A stretch of DNA of 64,000 nucleotides, from NCBI RefSeq assembly GCF_000812875.1, contig NZ_JSYK01000003.1:1-64000 (forward strand), written 5' to 3'. The DNA comes from Kaistella solincola (lineage in GTDB: Bacteria > Bacteroidota > Bacteroidia > Flavobacteriales > Weeksellaceae). Shown one piece after another: positions 28,402 to 36,764 of the stretch; within the stretch, counting starts at the first letter, position 1, and the number at the start of each line of letters is the position of its first letter. The notes under the pieces were generated by a model. That model was not told the origin of the DNA. It saw nothing but the letters and a program-made list of their open reading frames with translations, and did not search any database. The translations under genes were made by a program, and so were the position numbers.

Positions 28402-28860
28402 ATGAAAATTGAAAAATCGATCGCTATTTACAACAAAAGAGCCCGCTTCGAATTTGAGATTTTTGATGAAATCGAAGCAGGCATGGTACTTACAGGCACA
28501 GAAATAAAATCTTTGCGCTCTTCAAAAGCAAGCATTACTGAATCCTTTTGCCAGTTTATTGACGGTGAATTGTATATCATAAATATGACAATTGACGAGT
28601 ATAAATTGGGAACATATTACAACCACAAAACAAAAAGGGAACGGAAGTTGCTGTTGCACAAACGAGAATTACAGAAGCTGGAAAAGAAGCTAAAGGATGT
28701 TGGAAATACCATTATTCCTTTAAAACTTTATATCAATGACAAGGGGAAAGCCAAAGTTCTTATCGCCCTTGGCCGCGGTAAAAAACTCTATGATAAACGC
28801 GAAAGCATAAAAGATAGAGAAAACCGAAGAAATTTAGACAGATTATTAAAGAAAAGTTAA
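28402..28860 (+). CDS. smpB: SsrA-binding protein SmpB
   Basis: SmpB carries tmRNA to stalled ribosomes in trans-translation. The 152-residue protein has the family sequence IAIYNKRARFEFEI, GMVLTGTEIKSLRSSKASI, TKRERKLLLHKREL and the basic C-terminal tail KKLYDKRESIKDRENRRN that inserts into the empty mRNA channel. Length is standard. It is a single gene; ompA follows 77 bp later with its own promoter. Confidence 0.97.
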   Translation: MKIEKSIAIYNKRARFEFEIFDEIEAGMVLTGTEIKSLRSSKASITESFCQFIDGELYIINMTIDEYKLGTYYNHKTKRERKLLLHKRELQKLEKKLKDVGNTIIPLKLYINDKGKAKVLIALGRGKKLYDKRESIKDRENRRNLDRLLKKS

Positions 28861-28876
28861 ATAAAGCCTACAAATC

Positions 28877-28908
28877 TTTGTTTATAAAGAAAATTTATAT
28901 TTATTTTG
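28877..28908 (+). promoter_or_regulatory. Probable promoter of ompA
   Basis: TTTG at 28877-28880 and TATTTTG at 28902-28908 lie 21 bp apart, close to the TTTG/TAnnTTTG consensus but one base short in the -7 box. The start codon is 30 bp downstream. Confidence 0.45.
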
Positions 28909-28937
28909 CATTATCAATTATTTAATCATTTAATTCT

Positions 28938-30347
28938 ATGAAAAATCTAAAATTAGGAATTTCAGCATTGGCACTAACTGTTGCCTCTACTGTGTTCGCT
29001 CAGACTACCAACAACCCGTGGTTAATCGGAGTTGGTGCTCATGGGGTAAACCACGCTGCGGCTGGAGGAAAAGTTGGAGATGTTGTCTCAACTGCTTTCG
29101 GTGGTGGAGATCAAGGTCAGTTGTACAATATCAACAATTTTACAATTACACCTCCACTTTCCAAGTTAACTGTTGCTAGAAACCTGAACCAATACTTGGT
29201 TCTTGATTGGCAAACTTCTGTTGGAAATATTGACAATACGAGAATTGGTATGGGAAAAGAATTTTTCCTAATGACTGGTCTTGGTTTGCAATTCAAATTC
29301 AACGGACTTTGGGACGAAGAATCTTGGTTTGACCCATATTTAAGAGTTGGTGCTAACTATTTGAGACACGACTACTCAGGAGCTATGAACGCTGTTGACG
29401 AAGACGGTCAAAACATTGGAGCGAACCACTTTGCTTTAGCAACTGGTTTAGGATCTAACTTCTGGATCACTAAAGGTTTCGGTATTGGTGTTCAGGGTGA
29501 TTACGTTTCTACTCCAGGAGACAAATCTACTGTAGCTAACTTCTTCCAGGCATCTGCTTCATTATTGTTCAGATTCGGAAACATGGATAGAGATAAAGAC
29601 GGAATTTTAGATAAAGATGACAGATGTCCTGATACACCAGGTTTAGCTGAATTCCAAGGTTGTCCAGATACTGATGGTGACGGAGTTCCAGATATCGACG
29701 ATCAATGTCCAGATGTTGCAGGACCAGTTGAAAACAACGGTTGTCCTTGGCCAGATACTGACGGTGATGGTGTAGTTGATAAAGATGATGCTTGTCCAGA
29801 AGTTGCTGGTCCAGCTGAAAACAACGGATGTCCTTGGCCAGATACTGATGGCGACGGAGTGTTAGATAAAGATGACGCTTGTCCTACAGTTCCAGGTCTT
29901 GCACAATATAACGGTTGTCCAAAACCAAAATCAGTTACTGCTTCTGAAGTAGAAGGAGAATTGAAAAACATCTATTTCGATTTCGATAAAGCTACAATTA
30001 AAGCTGAGTCAGGTCCAAGATTAGATGCTGCTGCAACCCTTATCAAAACTGACGGTGGTAACTACTTACTAGAAGGCCAAACTGATAAAAAAGGTGCCGA
30101 AGCTTATAACCTTTCATTGTCAAGAAGAAGAGCTGCTGCTGTAGTATCTGCTTTAGACAGCAGAGGTGTAGAAGCAAACGCTCTTAAATCAATTGGTGTT
30201 GGTGAAGCTAAAGCTGTAGTTCCTGAAACTGCTTCTAACGAAGAAAGACAACAAGACAGAAAAGTTGTTGTTAGAGCAATCGAAGATGCTGCAGAATGGG
30301 CTACTTACCAAAAATCTGATGTACCAGCTGCAAAAAAGAAAAAATAA
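28938..30347 (+). CDS. OmpA-family protein with thrombospondin type 3 repeats
   Basis: A 469-residue outer-membrane protein. A signal peptide (1-21, ending VFAQ) is followed by an eight-strand-type barrel (about 25-210), then four calcium-binding TSP3 repeats (about 216-330; DTDGDGVPDIDDQCPD and relatives) and a C-terminal OmpA domain (about 345-455; IYFDFDKATIK, EGQTDKKGAEAYNLSLSRRR) that grips peptidoglycan through the conserved Asp and Arg. Such proteins are major surface components in Chryseobacterium relatives. Repeats two to four are nearly identical at the DNA level. Codon use is markedly biased to GGT, GCT and similar, which suggests very high expression. Strong terminator downstream. 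Confidence 0.93.
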   Translation: MKNLKLGISALALTVASTVFAQTTNNPWLIGVGAHGVNHAAAGGKVGDVVSTAFGGGDQGQLYNINNFTITPPLSKLTVARNLNQYLVLDWQTSVGNIDNTRIGMGKEFFLMTGLGLQFKFNGLWDEESWFDPYLRVGANYLRHDYSGAMNAVDEDGQNIGANHFALATGLGSNFWITKGFGIGVQGDYVSTPGDKSTVANFFQASASLLFRFGNMDRDKDGILDKDDRCPDTPGLAEFQGCPDTDGDGVPDIDDQCPDVAGPVENNGCPWPDTDGDGVVDKDDACPEVAGPAENNGCPWPDTDGDGVLDKDDACPTVPGLAQYNGCPKPKSVTASEVEGELKNIYFDFDKATIKAESGPRLDAAATLIKTDGGNYLLEGQTDKKGAEAYNLSLSRRRAAAVVSALDSRGVEANALKSIGVGEAKAVVPETASNEERQQDRKVVVRAIEDAAEWATYQKSDVPAAKKKK

Positions 30348-30369
30348 TCAATTATTTTTCTAAATAAAT

Positions 30370-30399
30370 GACGCTCCCTGCAGAGGGAGCGTTTTTTAT
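30370..30399 (+). terminator. Rho-independent terminator of ompA
   Basis: ACGCTCCCT GCAG AGGGAGCGT is a GC-rich 9 bp stem followed by T6. It lies 23 bp after the ompA stop. Confidence 0.95.
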
Positions 30400-30442
30400 T
30401 GCCATATTTTATTATTTTTGCACACACAAAATAAACATTACG

Positions 30443-31183
30443 ATGGGACGCGCATTCGAATACAGAAAAGCTTCAAAAATGGCCCGCTGGGACAAGATGG
30501 CCAAAACGTTTTCAAAGATCGGGAAAGATATCGCTCTGGCGGTAAAAGCCGGCGGTCCGGATCCTGACTCCAATCCAGCATTACGACGTTGCATCCAGAA
30601 TGCGAAAGGCGCCAATATGCCGAAAGACAATGTAGAACGCGCCATTAAAAAAGCCAGCGGTGCAGATGCTGAGAGCTATGAAGAAATTACCTATGAAGGT
30701 TACGGCCAGGGTGGTGTTGCTTTTTTTGTAGAATGTACCACCAACAACCCAACGCGCACCGTAGCAAACGTGCGTGCGGTCTTCAATAAGTTTGATGGAA
30801 ATCTCGGTAAAAACGGTGAACTCGCTTTTATTTTCGACAGGAAAGGTGTTTTTTCTCTGGACCGTTCACAAATTAAAACCGAGTGGGATGATTTCGAGAT
30901 GGAAATGATCGACGGCGGCGCTGAAGAAATTGATCACGATGATGAAGAAGTTTTTATCACCACCGCTTTTGAAGATTTTGGAACACTTTCACACAAACTT
31001 CATGAGCTTGGAATTGAACCGAAAAGCGCCGAAGTTCAGCGAATTCCGAATAATACCAAAGAAGTATCTGAAGAGCAGTTTAAAATAAATATGAAAATGC
31101 TGGAGCGTTTCGAGGAAGATGATGACGTACAGAACGTTTACCACAATATGGAAATCACCGATGAGTTGATGGCTTCCATTTAA
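30443..31183 (+). CDS. YebC/PmpR-family protein
   Basis: A 246-residue protein of the YebC family (transcriptional regulators; some members act in translation of proline stretches). The start MGRAFEYRKASKMARWDKMAKTF is the Bacteroidetes form of the usual MAGHSKWANIKHRK. Other landmarks are NARRCIQNAK-like ALRRCIQNAKGANMPKDNVERAI, YEGYGQGGVAFFVECTTNN and NLGKNGELAFIFDRKGVF. The frame extends upstream through the ompA terminator to 30368; that start is not credible. The acidic C-terminal third is typical. It is a single gene, followed by an unusual tandem terminator array. Confidence 0.93.
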   Translation: MGRAFEYRKASKMARWDKMAKTFSKIGKDIALAVKAGGPDPDSNPALRRCIQNAKGANMPKDNVERAIKKASGADAESYEEITYEGYGQGGVAFFVECTTNNPTRTVANVRAVFNKFDGNLGKNGELAFIFDRKGVFSLDRSQIKTEWDDFEMEMIDGGAEEIDHDDEEVFITTAFEDFGTLSHKLHELGIEPKSAEVQRIPNNTKEVSEEQFKINMKMLERFEEDDDVQNVYHNMEITDELMASI

Positions 31184-31203
31184 GCCATACTCATCAGTTT
31201 AGA

Positions 31204-31600
31204 AATTCAAAAAAAAGCCACTTTTAACGGCAAATTTTTTATAATTAAAAGACCAAAACAAACTAATGTTTTGGTCTTTATTTTTTTTCCGTGCTAAAAG
31301 CAGGTTTTTTTTAATTATATCTATAAAAGCTGCCGCAAATGTTCTTCATCAAATTCAAAAAATGCCGCTTTTAACGGCAATTTTTTTTAATCAATAGAAC
31401 AAAACAAAGTAATGTTTTGGTCTTTATTTTTTTAGGTGCTAAAAGCAGGTTTTTTTTTAATTCTAGCTATAAAAGCTGCGGCAGGCGTTCTTCATCAAAA
31501 TCAAAAAAAAGCCGCTTTAAACGGCAAATTTTTATAATCAAAAAAACCAAAACAAATTGATGTTTTGGTCTTTATTTTTCGGTGCTAAAAGCTGCTTTTA
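31204..31600. repeat. Tandem array of about 148 bp units, each with a terminator hairpin
   Basis: Units start at about 31204, 31353 and 31499; the third stops after about 100 bp at the stop codon of the next gene. Each holds AAAAGCCNCTTTNAACGGCAA, then the stem (G/A)ACCAAAACA/TGTTTTGGTC with a T-rich tail, then GGTGCTAAAAGC. Units 1 and 2 also carry TATAAAAGCTGC and TTCTTCATCAA. The three stems are at 31251-31276, 31397-31422 and 31545-31570. The array fills the gap between the convergent YebC and CocE genes, where it can act as a terminator series. Confidence 0.88.
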
Positions 31601-33454
31601 TTTTAAAATACCAACTTCCAATGAGCTGTCGCCAAATATTTTAATGAAAGCTTTGGTGTAATCTTCTTTCGTCGCGAAGTTCGGATTATCCAAAAACTTC
31701 TGCGGATTCACAGCAAATAAAGGGAACCAAGTGCTTGAAATCTGAATTTGAATTCGGTGACCTTTTTTAAAGGTGTGCAAAACATCCTGCAGTTTCACAT
31801 CAACCGAAGTGTTTTGGTTTGGTACCATAGCTTCAGGTTTTTCACGGGAGTTTCTAAATCTCGCCGGCATAATTTCGCTTCTCACCATTTGATGATAATT
31901 GCCGTAAACAACACCGTCTTTTTTCTGCGCCGGAACAAAATCCGGTGGATAAACATCGATTAATTTTACAGCGAAATCCGCGTCCGTGGAAGTGGAAGCC
32001 ACTTTTAGTTTAGCTAAAATTTCTCCCGCGAAAGTCATGTCTTCTGTTAAAACATCGGTGGTGAAAGTAAGCACGTCTGGTCTGCCGACCGCGAAACGCT
32101 GGTCTTCGCTCATATAATTTCTCGGCGTAAAACCGTTGAAATCTTTCAGATTTTCAGAGCTGATCACCGGATTATTCGGGTCGCTGAAATATTCCGAAAC
32201 ACTTGCAGAAGCTTTATCTCTCAACGTTCCATCAGCAAGATAAAACTGTATTTTCTGTACATTATTCGGCGGATAAGCGGCAAATTCTTTCCATTCCATT
32301 TTACCGGTATCAAATAATGATGCTTCCGGTAAACCAGCGTCAATTTTAGAATTTTCCTTCAAATAGTGGCGAAAAAATGGTGTTTCCAAATTTCTTTGAT
32401 AATAAGTCGCGATGCTGTCGCCGAAGTAGATTTCATTATGAAAATGCTTTCCGGTTTCACGCGCCCAGGCGCCGTGCGAAAAAGGTCCCATTACCAAAGT
32501 GTTTTTAGCTTTGGGGCTGGTTTTTTCGATGGTTTTGTAAATATTCAGCGGACCGGATAAATCTTCAGCATCAAACCAACCACCGACGGTCATTACCGCG
32601 TGTGTCACATTTTTCAGGTGTGGTAATAAACTTCTCTTTTGCCAGAATTCATCGTAATTCGGGTGGTTCATAATTTCAGTCATGAAGAAATTATTTTTGT
32701 AATATTTCTCGTAACCGTCTTTTAAAGTTCCCATGTCACGGTAAAACTGCAAACCGTCTTCAGAAGTCTGTTTTACGAAAGTATCCATATACCAGGCTTT
32801 ATCTTCGGGTTTTGTTTTCTGAATTCCGAAAACCGGAAAAGTGCGGAAATAACCCAACATAAATTTTCCGTTGTGCAGAAAGTCGTCATTCCAGAAATCC
32901 GAAATCGGTGCCTGCGGCGAAGAGGCAACCAGCGCGGGGTGATCAGATAAAATTCCAGCTGCAGTATAAAATCCTGGATAAGAAGTTCCGTATTGCCCAA
33001 CTTTACCATTATTGTTCGCGAAGTTTTTCAGCAACCACGCGATGGTGTCGTAAGTGTCGGTGCTTTCGTCCACATCTTTTTTGGTTTTATGATCAACCTG
33101 CGGTGTCATGTTGGTGAAAGTTCCTTCGCTCATGTATCGCCCGCGAACATCCTGATACACAAAGATGTACTTATCTTTCATCAGGTATTGGTTCGGGCCG
33201 AGACCGCTGCGGTATTCGTTTTCACCATACGGCGCCACGCTATAACACGTGCGCTGCATCAGGAACGGATATTTGTTGTTTTTGGAAATATCTTTTGGGA
33301 CGTAAACCGAAGTAAAAAGTTTTATACCGTCGCGCATCGGAATGTAAACTTCTTTTTTGGTGTAATTTTCTCTAATAAAAGTATTGTCGGGCCGTTTTTG
33401 AGAAAAGGCCGTCACAAAATAAAAAGCCAGTAAAATCTGGAATATTTTTTTCAT
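31598..33454 (-). CDS. CocE/NonD-family exported hydrolase (peptidase S15-like)
   Basis: A 618-residue exported alpha/beta hydrolase. A signal peptide spans about 1-18 (ending TAFS). The catalytic serine lies in GQYGTSYPG (Ser158), with VGGWFDAEDLSGP and GPFSHGAW carrying the acid and histidine. The last third (about 390-618) is the jellyroll X-Pro dipeptidyl-peptidase C-terminal domain. Known relatives are cocaine esterase, glutaryl-7-ACA acylase and X-Pro peptidases, so the substrate is an ester or amide that cannot be specified. An upstream ATG nine codons earlier is possible, but MKKIFQILL gives the signal peptide. Divergent from alkB, 60 bp between starts. Confidence 0.87.
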   Translation of the reverse strand: MKKIFQILLAFYFVTAFSQKRPDNTFIRENYTKKEVYIPMRDGIKLFTSVYVPKDISKNNKYPFLMQRTCYSVAPYGENEYRSGLGPNQYLMKDKYIFVYQDVRGRYMSEGTFTNMTPQVDHKTKKDVDESTDTYDTIAWLLKNFANNNGKVGQYGTSYPGFYTAAGILSDHPALVASSPQAPISDFWNDDFLHNGKFMLGYFRTFPVFGIQKTKPEDKAWYMDTFVKQTSEDGLQFYRDMGTLKDGYEKYYKNNFFMTEIMNHPNYDEFWQKRSLLPHLKNVTHAVMTVGGWFDAEDLSGPLNIYKTIEKTSPKAKNTLVMGPFSHGAWARETGKHFHNEIYFGDSIATYYQRNLETPFFRHYLKENSKIDAGLPEASLFDTGKMEWKEFAAYPPNNVQKIQFYLADGTLRDKASASVSEYFSDPNNPVISSENLKDFNGFTPRNYMSEDQRFAVGRPDVLTFTTDVLTEDMTFAGEILAKLKVASTSTDADFAVKLIDVYPPDFVPAQKKDGVVYGNYHQMVRSEIMPARFRNSREKPEAMVPNQNTSVDVKLQDVLHTFKKGHRIQIQISSTWFPLFAVNPQKFLDNPNFATKEDYTKAFIKIFGDSSLEVGILK

Positions 33455-33514
33455 AGAATTTATTTTGAACGAATTTAGCAAAAAATCTGAGAAATTCTTA
33501 CCAATTTATACCGA

Positions 33515-34129
33515 ATGGAATTATTTGAACATCAACCCGATCCGCACGCCAATTTATTGCCATACGACGGAACCGTGAATTATTACGGTAAAATTTTATC
33601 CGTCGAAGAAGCCACAAATTTTTTCGAAAAATTAATGCAAAACGCCGCCTGGAAAAATGATGAGGTGATGATGTTCGGTAAACACATAGTCACCAGCCGA
33701 AAAATCGCTTGGTACGCCGATGCTGAAATGGATTACACTTATTCTCAAATTAAAAAAACCGCCACCGTTTGGTTGCCGGAACTTTTAGACCTGAAAAATA
33801 AGGTGGAAGAGCTGACGGGTGAAAAATTCAATTCCTGCCTTTTGAATTTATACCACGACGGTAGCGAAGGACTTGGCTACCACAGCGATTCCGAAGGCGA
33901 CATCACTAAAAACAGTGCGATTGCTTCCCTAAGTTTAGGTGCCGCGCGGAAATTTGTTTTCAAGCATAAAACAACGAAAGAGCGGCTGGAATTTATTCTG
34001 GGAAACGGCAGTTTACTGCTGATGAAAGGTGAAACCCAAAGACATTGGCTACACAGTTTGCCACCATCAAAAAAGATTCATTCGCCACGCATAAATTTAA
34101 CTTTCCGCTCACGAAATCCTACCAATTAA
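33515..34129 (+). CDS. alkB: AlkB-like 2-oxoglutarate/Fe(II)-dependent dioxygenase
   Basis: A 204-residue AlkB-family protein that repairs alkylated bases by oxidative demethylation. The iron ligands are His123 and Asp125 (GYHSDSE) and a distal histidine, probably His180 (HWLHSLPP). The 2-oxoglutarate arginines lie in SPRINLTFR (Arg192, Arg198). NLYHDGSEGLGYHSD is the usual family stretch. The length matches the short eukaryote-like ALKBH2/3 type found in Bacteroidetes. Single gene. Confidence 0.93.
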   Translation: MELFEHQPDPHANLLPYDGTVNYYGKILSVEEATNFFEKLMQNAAWKNDEVMMFGKHIVTSRKIAWYADAEMDYTYSQIKKTATVWLPELLDLKNKVEELTGEKFNSCLLNLYHDGSEGLGYHSDSEGDITKNSAIASLSLGAARKFVFKHKTTKERLEFILGNGSLLLMKGETQRHWLHSLPPSKKIHSPRINLTFRSRNPTN

Positions 34130-34281
34130 AAAACGTAAAAATTGGTCAGAATCGCCCCGAAAATTTATCAATTTCGAAAAAAATTCCTTAAACTTTAAGA
34201 AAATTTTATAATACTTTAAGGATTTAAAGGCTTATTAATTGTTAAATTTGAGAATAATTATTAACGTTAAACATTAAAACT

Positions 34282-34770
34282 ATGAAAAAGACACTTGCTC
34301 TTGCCGCTTTGGCGCTTACGATTTCTATGGGTTCTGTTTCCTGCGAAAAGAAAGTAACCGACGCTGAACTTCAGACTCAGGCGACCACTGTAGTGACTTC
34401 TAACCCCAACGCTTCTGTGGAAGTTAAGGACGGTACCGCACATTTAAGCGGAACTTTCGAAGATCAGGCATCCAAAGACAATATGATCGCTTCGCTTAAA
34501 GCCATTCCAGGTATTAAAGATGTAATGGATATGTCCACCGTTGCCGCAACGCCACCACCGCCTGTGGTAGATACCGTCAGCGCCGTTGACCCGATGGTGA
34601 AACAGAAAGTTGATGACGCGCTGAAAGATTTCCCTTCCGTAAAAGCTGAAGTGGTGAACGGCGAACTTACCTTGACCGGAAATGTTTCTCCGGCACAAGC
34701 ACGAAAGATTAAGGAATCTGTAGATGCACTACAGGCCGGCAAAATAAACTATAACTATACAGTAAAATAG
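34282..34770 (+). CDS. Lipoprotein with two BON domains
   Basis: A 162-residue lipoprotein: a signal peptide with the lipobox ending in Cys21 (GSVSC), a first BON domain (about 27-85), a short proline-rich linker (TPPPPVVDT, about 90-98) and a second BON domain (about 104-162). BON domains bind phospholipid or envelope components, as in E. coli OsmY. A TAAATTTG -7-like box at 34244-34251 lies upstream without a clear -33 partner. The SH3 gene starts 5 bp after the stop, so both are co-transcribed. An envelope-stress role is inference. Confidence 0.83.
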   Translation: MKKTLALAALALTISMGSVSCEKKVTDAELQTQATTVVTSNPNASVEVKDGTAHLSGTFEDQASKDNMIASLKAIPGIKDVMDMSTVAATPPPPVVDTVSAVDPMVKQKVDDALKDFPSVKAEVVNGELTLTGNVSPAQARKIKESVDALQAGKINYNYTVK

Positions 34771-34775
34771 AGATT

Positions 34776-35195
34776 ATGAGTACATTACAGGATAAATACG
34801 CCAGTGTAATAGCGGCTGCCCAAAATGCAGGAATTTCCCATTTGCGCGTGGCGGAACAGAACGGCATTCTTTACGTTTCCGGCTACGCGGCCAACAGCGC
34901 CGCAAAAGATGCAGTATGGAACGCTCTAGGCACCATCGATTCGAACTATTCAGCCTCAGACATTAATTTAGATGTTCAGGTCAATGGCTTGGCTTCCGGC
35001 TCCACGTTAACGGTCAATACCGAGTCTTCTAATTTGAATATTCGTCAGCAACCATCCACCGACGCTGCGGTAATCGGCAAAGCCGCCAAAGGTGAAACCG
35101 TAACTTTAGTAGAACAGACTTCCGATGAATGGTGGAAAGTTCGCACTTCCGATGGTGAAGAAGGTTACGCCTACGCGCGCTATCTGCATTCTTAA
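34776..35195 (+). CDS. BON-like plus bacterial SH3 domain protein
   Basis: A 139-residue protein with no signal peptide. Residues about 1-65 resemble a single BON domain (LRVAEQNGILYVSGYAAN), and residues about 74-139 form an SH3_3 domain (TESSNLNIRQQPSTDAAVIGKAAKGE, WWKVRTSDGEEGYAYARYL), a fold that often binds peptidoglycan or peptides. It lacks the lipoprotein signal of its operon partner, so its location is unclear; related proteins in this combination resemble LysM/BON proteins such as YgaU. Followed by a hairpin terminator. Confidence 0.78.
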   Translation: MSTLQDKYASVIAAAQNAGISHLRVAEQNGILYVSGYAANSAAKDAVWNALGTIDSNYSASDINLDVQVNGLASGSTLTVNTESSNLNIRQQPSTDAAVIGKAAKGETVTLVEQTSDEWWKVRTSDGEEGYAYARYLHS

Positions 35196-35216
35196 AAGAT
35201 TTTTGCAAAAAAGAAA

Positions 35217-35246
35217 AATTCCCTGTTTTAACGGGGAATTTTTTTT
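35217..35246 (+). terminator. Rho-independent terminator
   Basis: AAATTCCC TGTTTTAAC GGGGAATTT followed by T-rich sequence, about 20 bp after the SH3-gene stop. Its arms are another variant of the dispersed AATTCCC/GGGAATT motif. Confidence 0.85.
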
Positions 35247-35300
35247 GGGGCCATCCCGCCAGAAAATTCTCCCATGCTTTTCCTCACCAATTTTTCTGCC

Positions 35301-35376
35301 GGGACCGCGCTTTCCGTTGCAATCTTTTGCCGCGGCGCAGCCGCGGCAAAAGGATTTCCACTTCAATCGCTTGTCC
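35301..35376 (-). ncRNA. Second copy of the structured repeat element
   Basis: Read on the minus strand: GCGATTGAAGTGGAAATCC, then a perfect hairpin TTTTGCCGCGGC/GCCGCGGCAAAA (35325-35351), then GATTGCAACGGAAAGCGCGG. The outer framework CGAT-GNAGYGG and CGGANAGCG is shared with the copy at 649-719, while the inner hairpin has different bases but the same place, as expected of a conserved RNA with a variable stem. It lies antisense between the SH3 gene and the symporter gene. Possible Flavo-1-type RNA, from memory and unverified. Confidence 0.5.
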
Positions 35377-35443
35377 ACGCAGAAATAACCCCAATTTTTG
35401 GCAAAAAAACATATATTTGTATTCTTACATTTAATAACTCCTT

Positions 35444-36694
35444 ATGAAAGGTCAAAACAAACTGTTCATCGCCATTATCGTCGCTTTAATCATAGGTGTG
35501 ATTATGGGTGGTGTCGTCCATACCCAATATCCGGATAGTGCTCCCGGCTTTGCAAAAAACATTAAGCTTTTAGGCACAATGTTCATCCGTTTGGTGCAGA
35601 TGATTATTGCGCCGCTGGTATTCACCACTTTGGTGGTTGGTATTGCAAAGATGAGCGACATGAAAATGATTGGACGTGTAGGTTCCAAAGCAATGCTTTG
35701 GTTTATTACCGCATCTTTGGTTTCACTTTTCATCGGACTTGTATTTGTAAACTGGCTGGAGCCGGGCTTGGTAATGCAGCTGGAGAAACCTGCAGCAGAT
35801 GCAGCGGGCGAGGTTTTGGCTACAAGCCAGGGATTGTCTTTAGAACAGTTTGTAAACCATATTATTCCGAAAAGTTTATTCGAAGCTTTCGCCACAAACG
35901 AAGTGCTTCAGATTGTGGTGTTTTCAATTATGTTCGGTATTGCTTTAGCAAATATGGGCGAAGAATACACCAAGCCCATTGTCCGCGCTTTGGATATTTG
36001 CGCACATGCGATCCTTAAAATGGTGGGCTACATCATGTGGTTTGCTCCATTAGGCGTTTTAGGTGCAATTGCAGCGACCGTTGCAACCAATGGTTTTGAA
36101 ATATTTAAAGTATACGCGATTTACCTCCGGGATTTCTTCTTTGCGCTGGCGGTTTTATGGTTAGTACTGTGTATTGTAGGATATTTAATTCTCGGCAACC
36201 GTTTGTTTGAACTGATGCGCAGGATTAAAGCACCGTTACTCATCGCTTTTTCCACGACAAGTTCCGAAGCTGTTTTCCCGAAATTGGTAGAAGAGCTGGA
36301 AAGATTTGGCTGTAACAACAGAATTGTTTCGTTTATTTTGCCGCTTGGCTATTCCTTTAACCTGGACGGAAGTATGATGTATATGACTTTCGCAGCGATT
36401 TTCATCGCGCAGATATATGGTATTGATATGTCCATCGGTCAGCAGGTTATAATGCTTTTGGTATTGATGCTTACTTCAAAAGGAATTGCGGGCGTGCCTC
36501 GCGCGAGTTTGGTCATCATTGTCGCGACGTGTACCATGTTTGGTATTCCGCCAGAAGGTATCGCACTGATTTTACCAATCGATCATTTCTGCGATATGGG
36601 AAGATCCATGACCAACGTTTTAGGTAACGCTTTGGCAACTTCAGCAGTTTCGAAATGGGAAGGTCAGCTCGAAAATCACGGCGGGGATTTATAA
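35444..36694 (+). CDS. Dicarboxylate/amino acid:cation symporter
   Basis: A 416-residue member of the DAACS (GltP/GltT, SLC1-like) family that takes up glutamate, aspartate or C4-dicarboxylates with Na+ or H+. Landmarks are FIRLVQMIIAPLVFTTLVVG, the first hairpin STTSSEAVFPKL (HP1), LPLGYSFNLDGSMMYM (TM7), the HP2 region TSKGIAGVPRASLVII and PIDHFCDMGRSMTNVLGNAL with the substrate-binding Asp and Arg/Asn of TM8. HP1 has SSEAVFP where many glutamate carriers have SS(S/A)ATLP. The substrate is therefore uncertain. TATATTTG at 35412-35419 could be its -7 box. Strong terminator downstream. Confidence 0.92.
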   Translation: MKGQNKLFIAIIVALIIGVIMGGVVHTQYPDSAPGFAKNIKLLGTMFIRLVQMIIAPLVFTTLVVGIAKMSDMKMIGRVGSKAMLWFITASLVSLFIGLVFVNWLEPGLVMQLEKPAADAAGEVLATSQGLSLEQFVNHIIPKSLFEAFATNEVLQIVVFSIMFGIALANMGEEYTKPIVRALDICAHAILKMVGYIMWFAPLGVLGAIAATVATNGFEIFKVYAIYLRDFFFALAVLWLVLCIVGYLILGNRLFELMRRIKAPLLIAFSTTSSEAVFPKLVEELERFGCNNRIVSFILPLGYSFNLDGSMMYMTFAAIFIAQIYGIDMSIGQQVIMLLVLMLTSKGIAGVPRASLVIIVATCTMFGIPPEGIALILPIDHFCDMGRSMTNVLGNALATSAVSKWEGQLENHGGDL

Positions 36695-36716
36695 CACAGA
36701 TCAGCTGAGAATATAG

Positions 36717-36748
36717 AAAAAACCGGTTAAAAACCGGTTTTTTTTCAT
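36717..36748 (+). terminator. Bidirectional terminator
   Basis: AAAAACCGGTT AAA AACCGGTTTTTTTT is a compact stem with an A-run before and a T-run after. It serves the symporter gene and probably the convergent DUF4142 gene. Confidence 0.92.
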
Positions 36749-36764
36749 TTTTGCCAATTGGTAT

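Noticed and set aside
29702-29971. An 89-codon minus-strand frame opposite ompA
   Set aside because: It is the mirror of the TSP3 repeats and only reflects their periodic codons.
30368-30442. Upstream extension of the YebC gene
   Set aside because: It would begin inside the ompA terminator hairpin; the conserved MGRAFEYRK start is at 30443.
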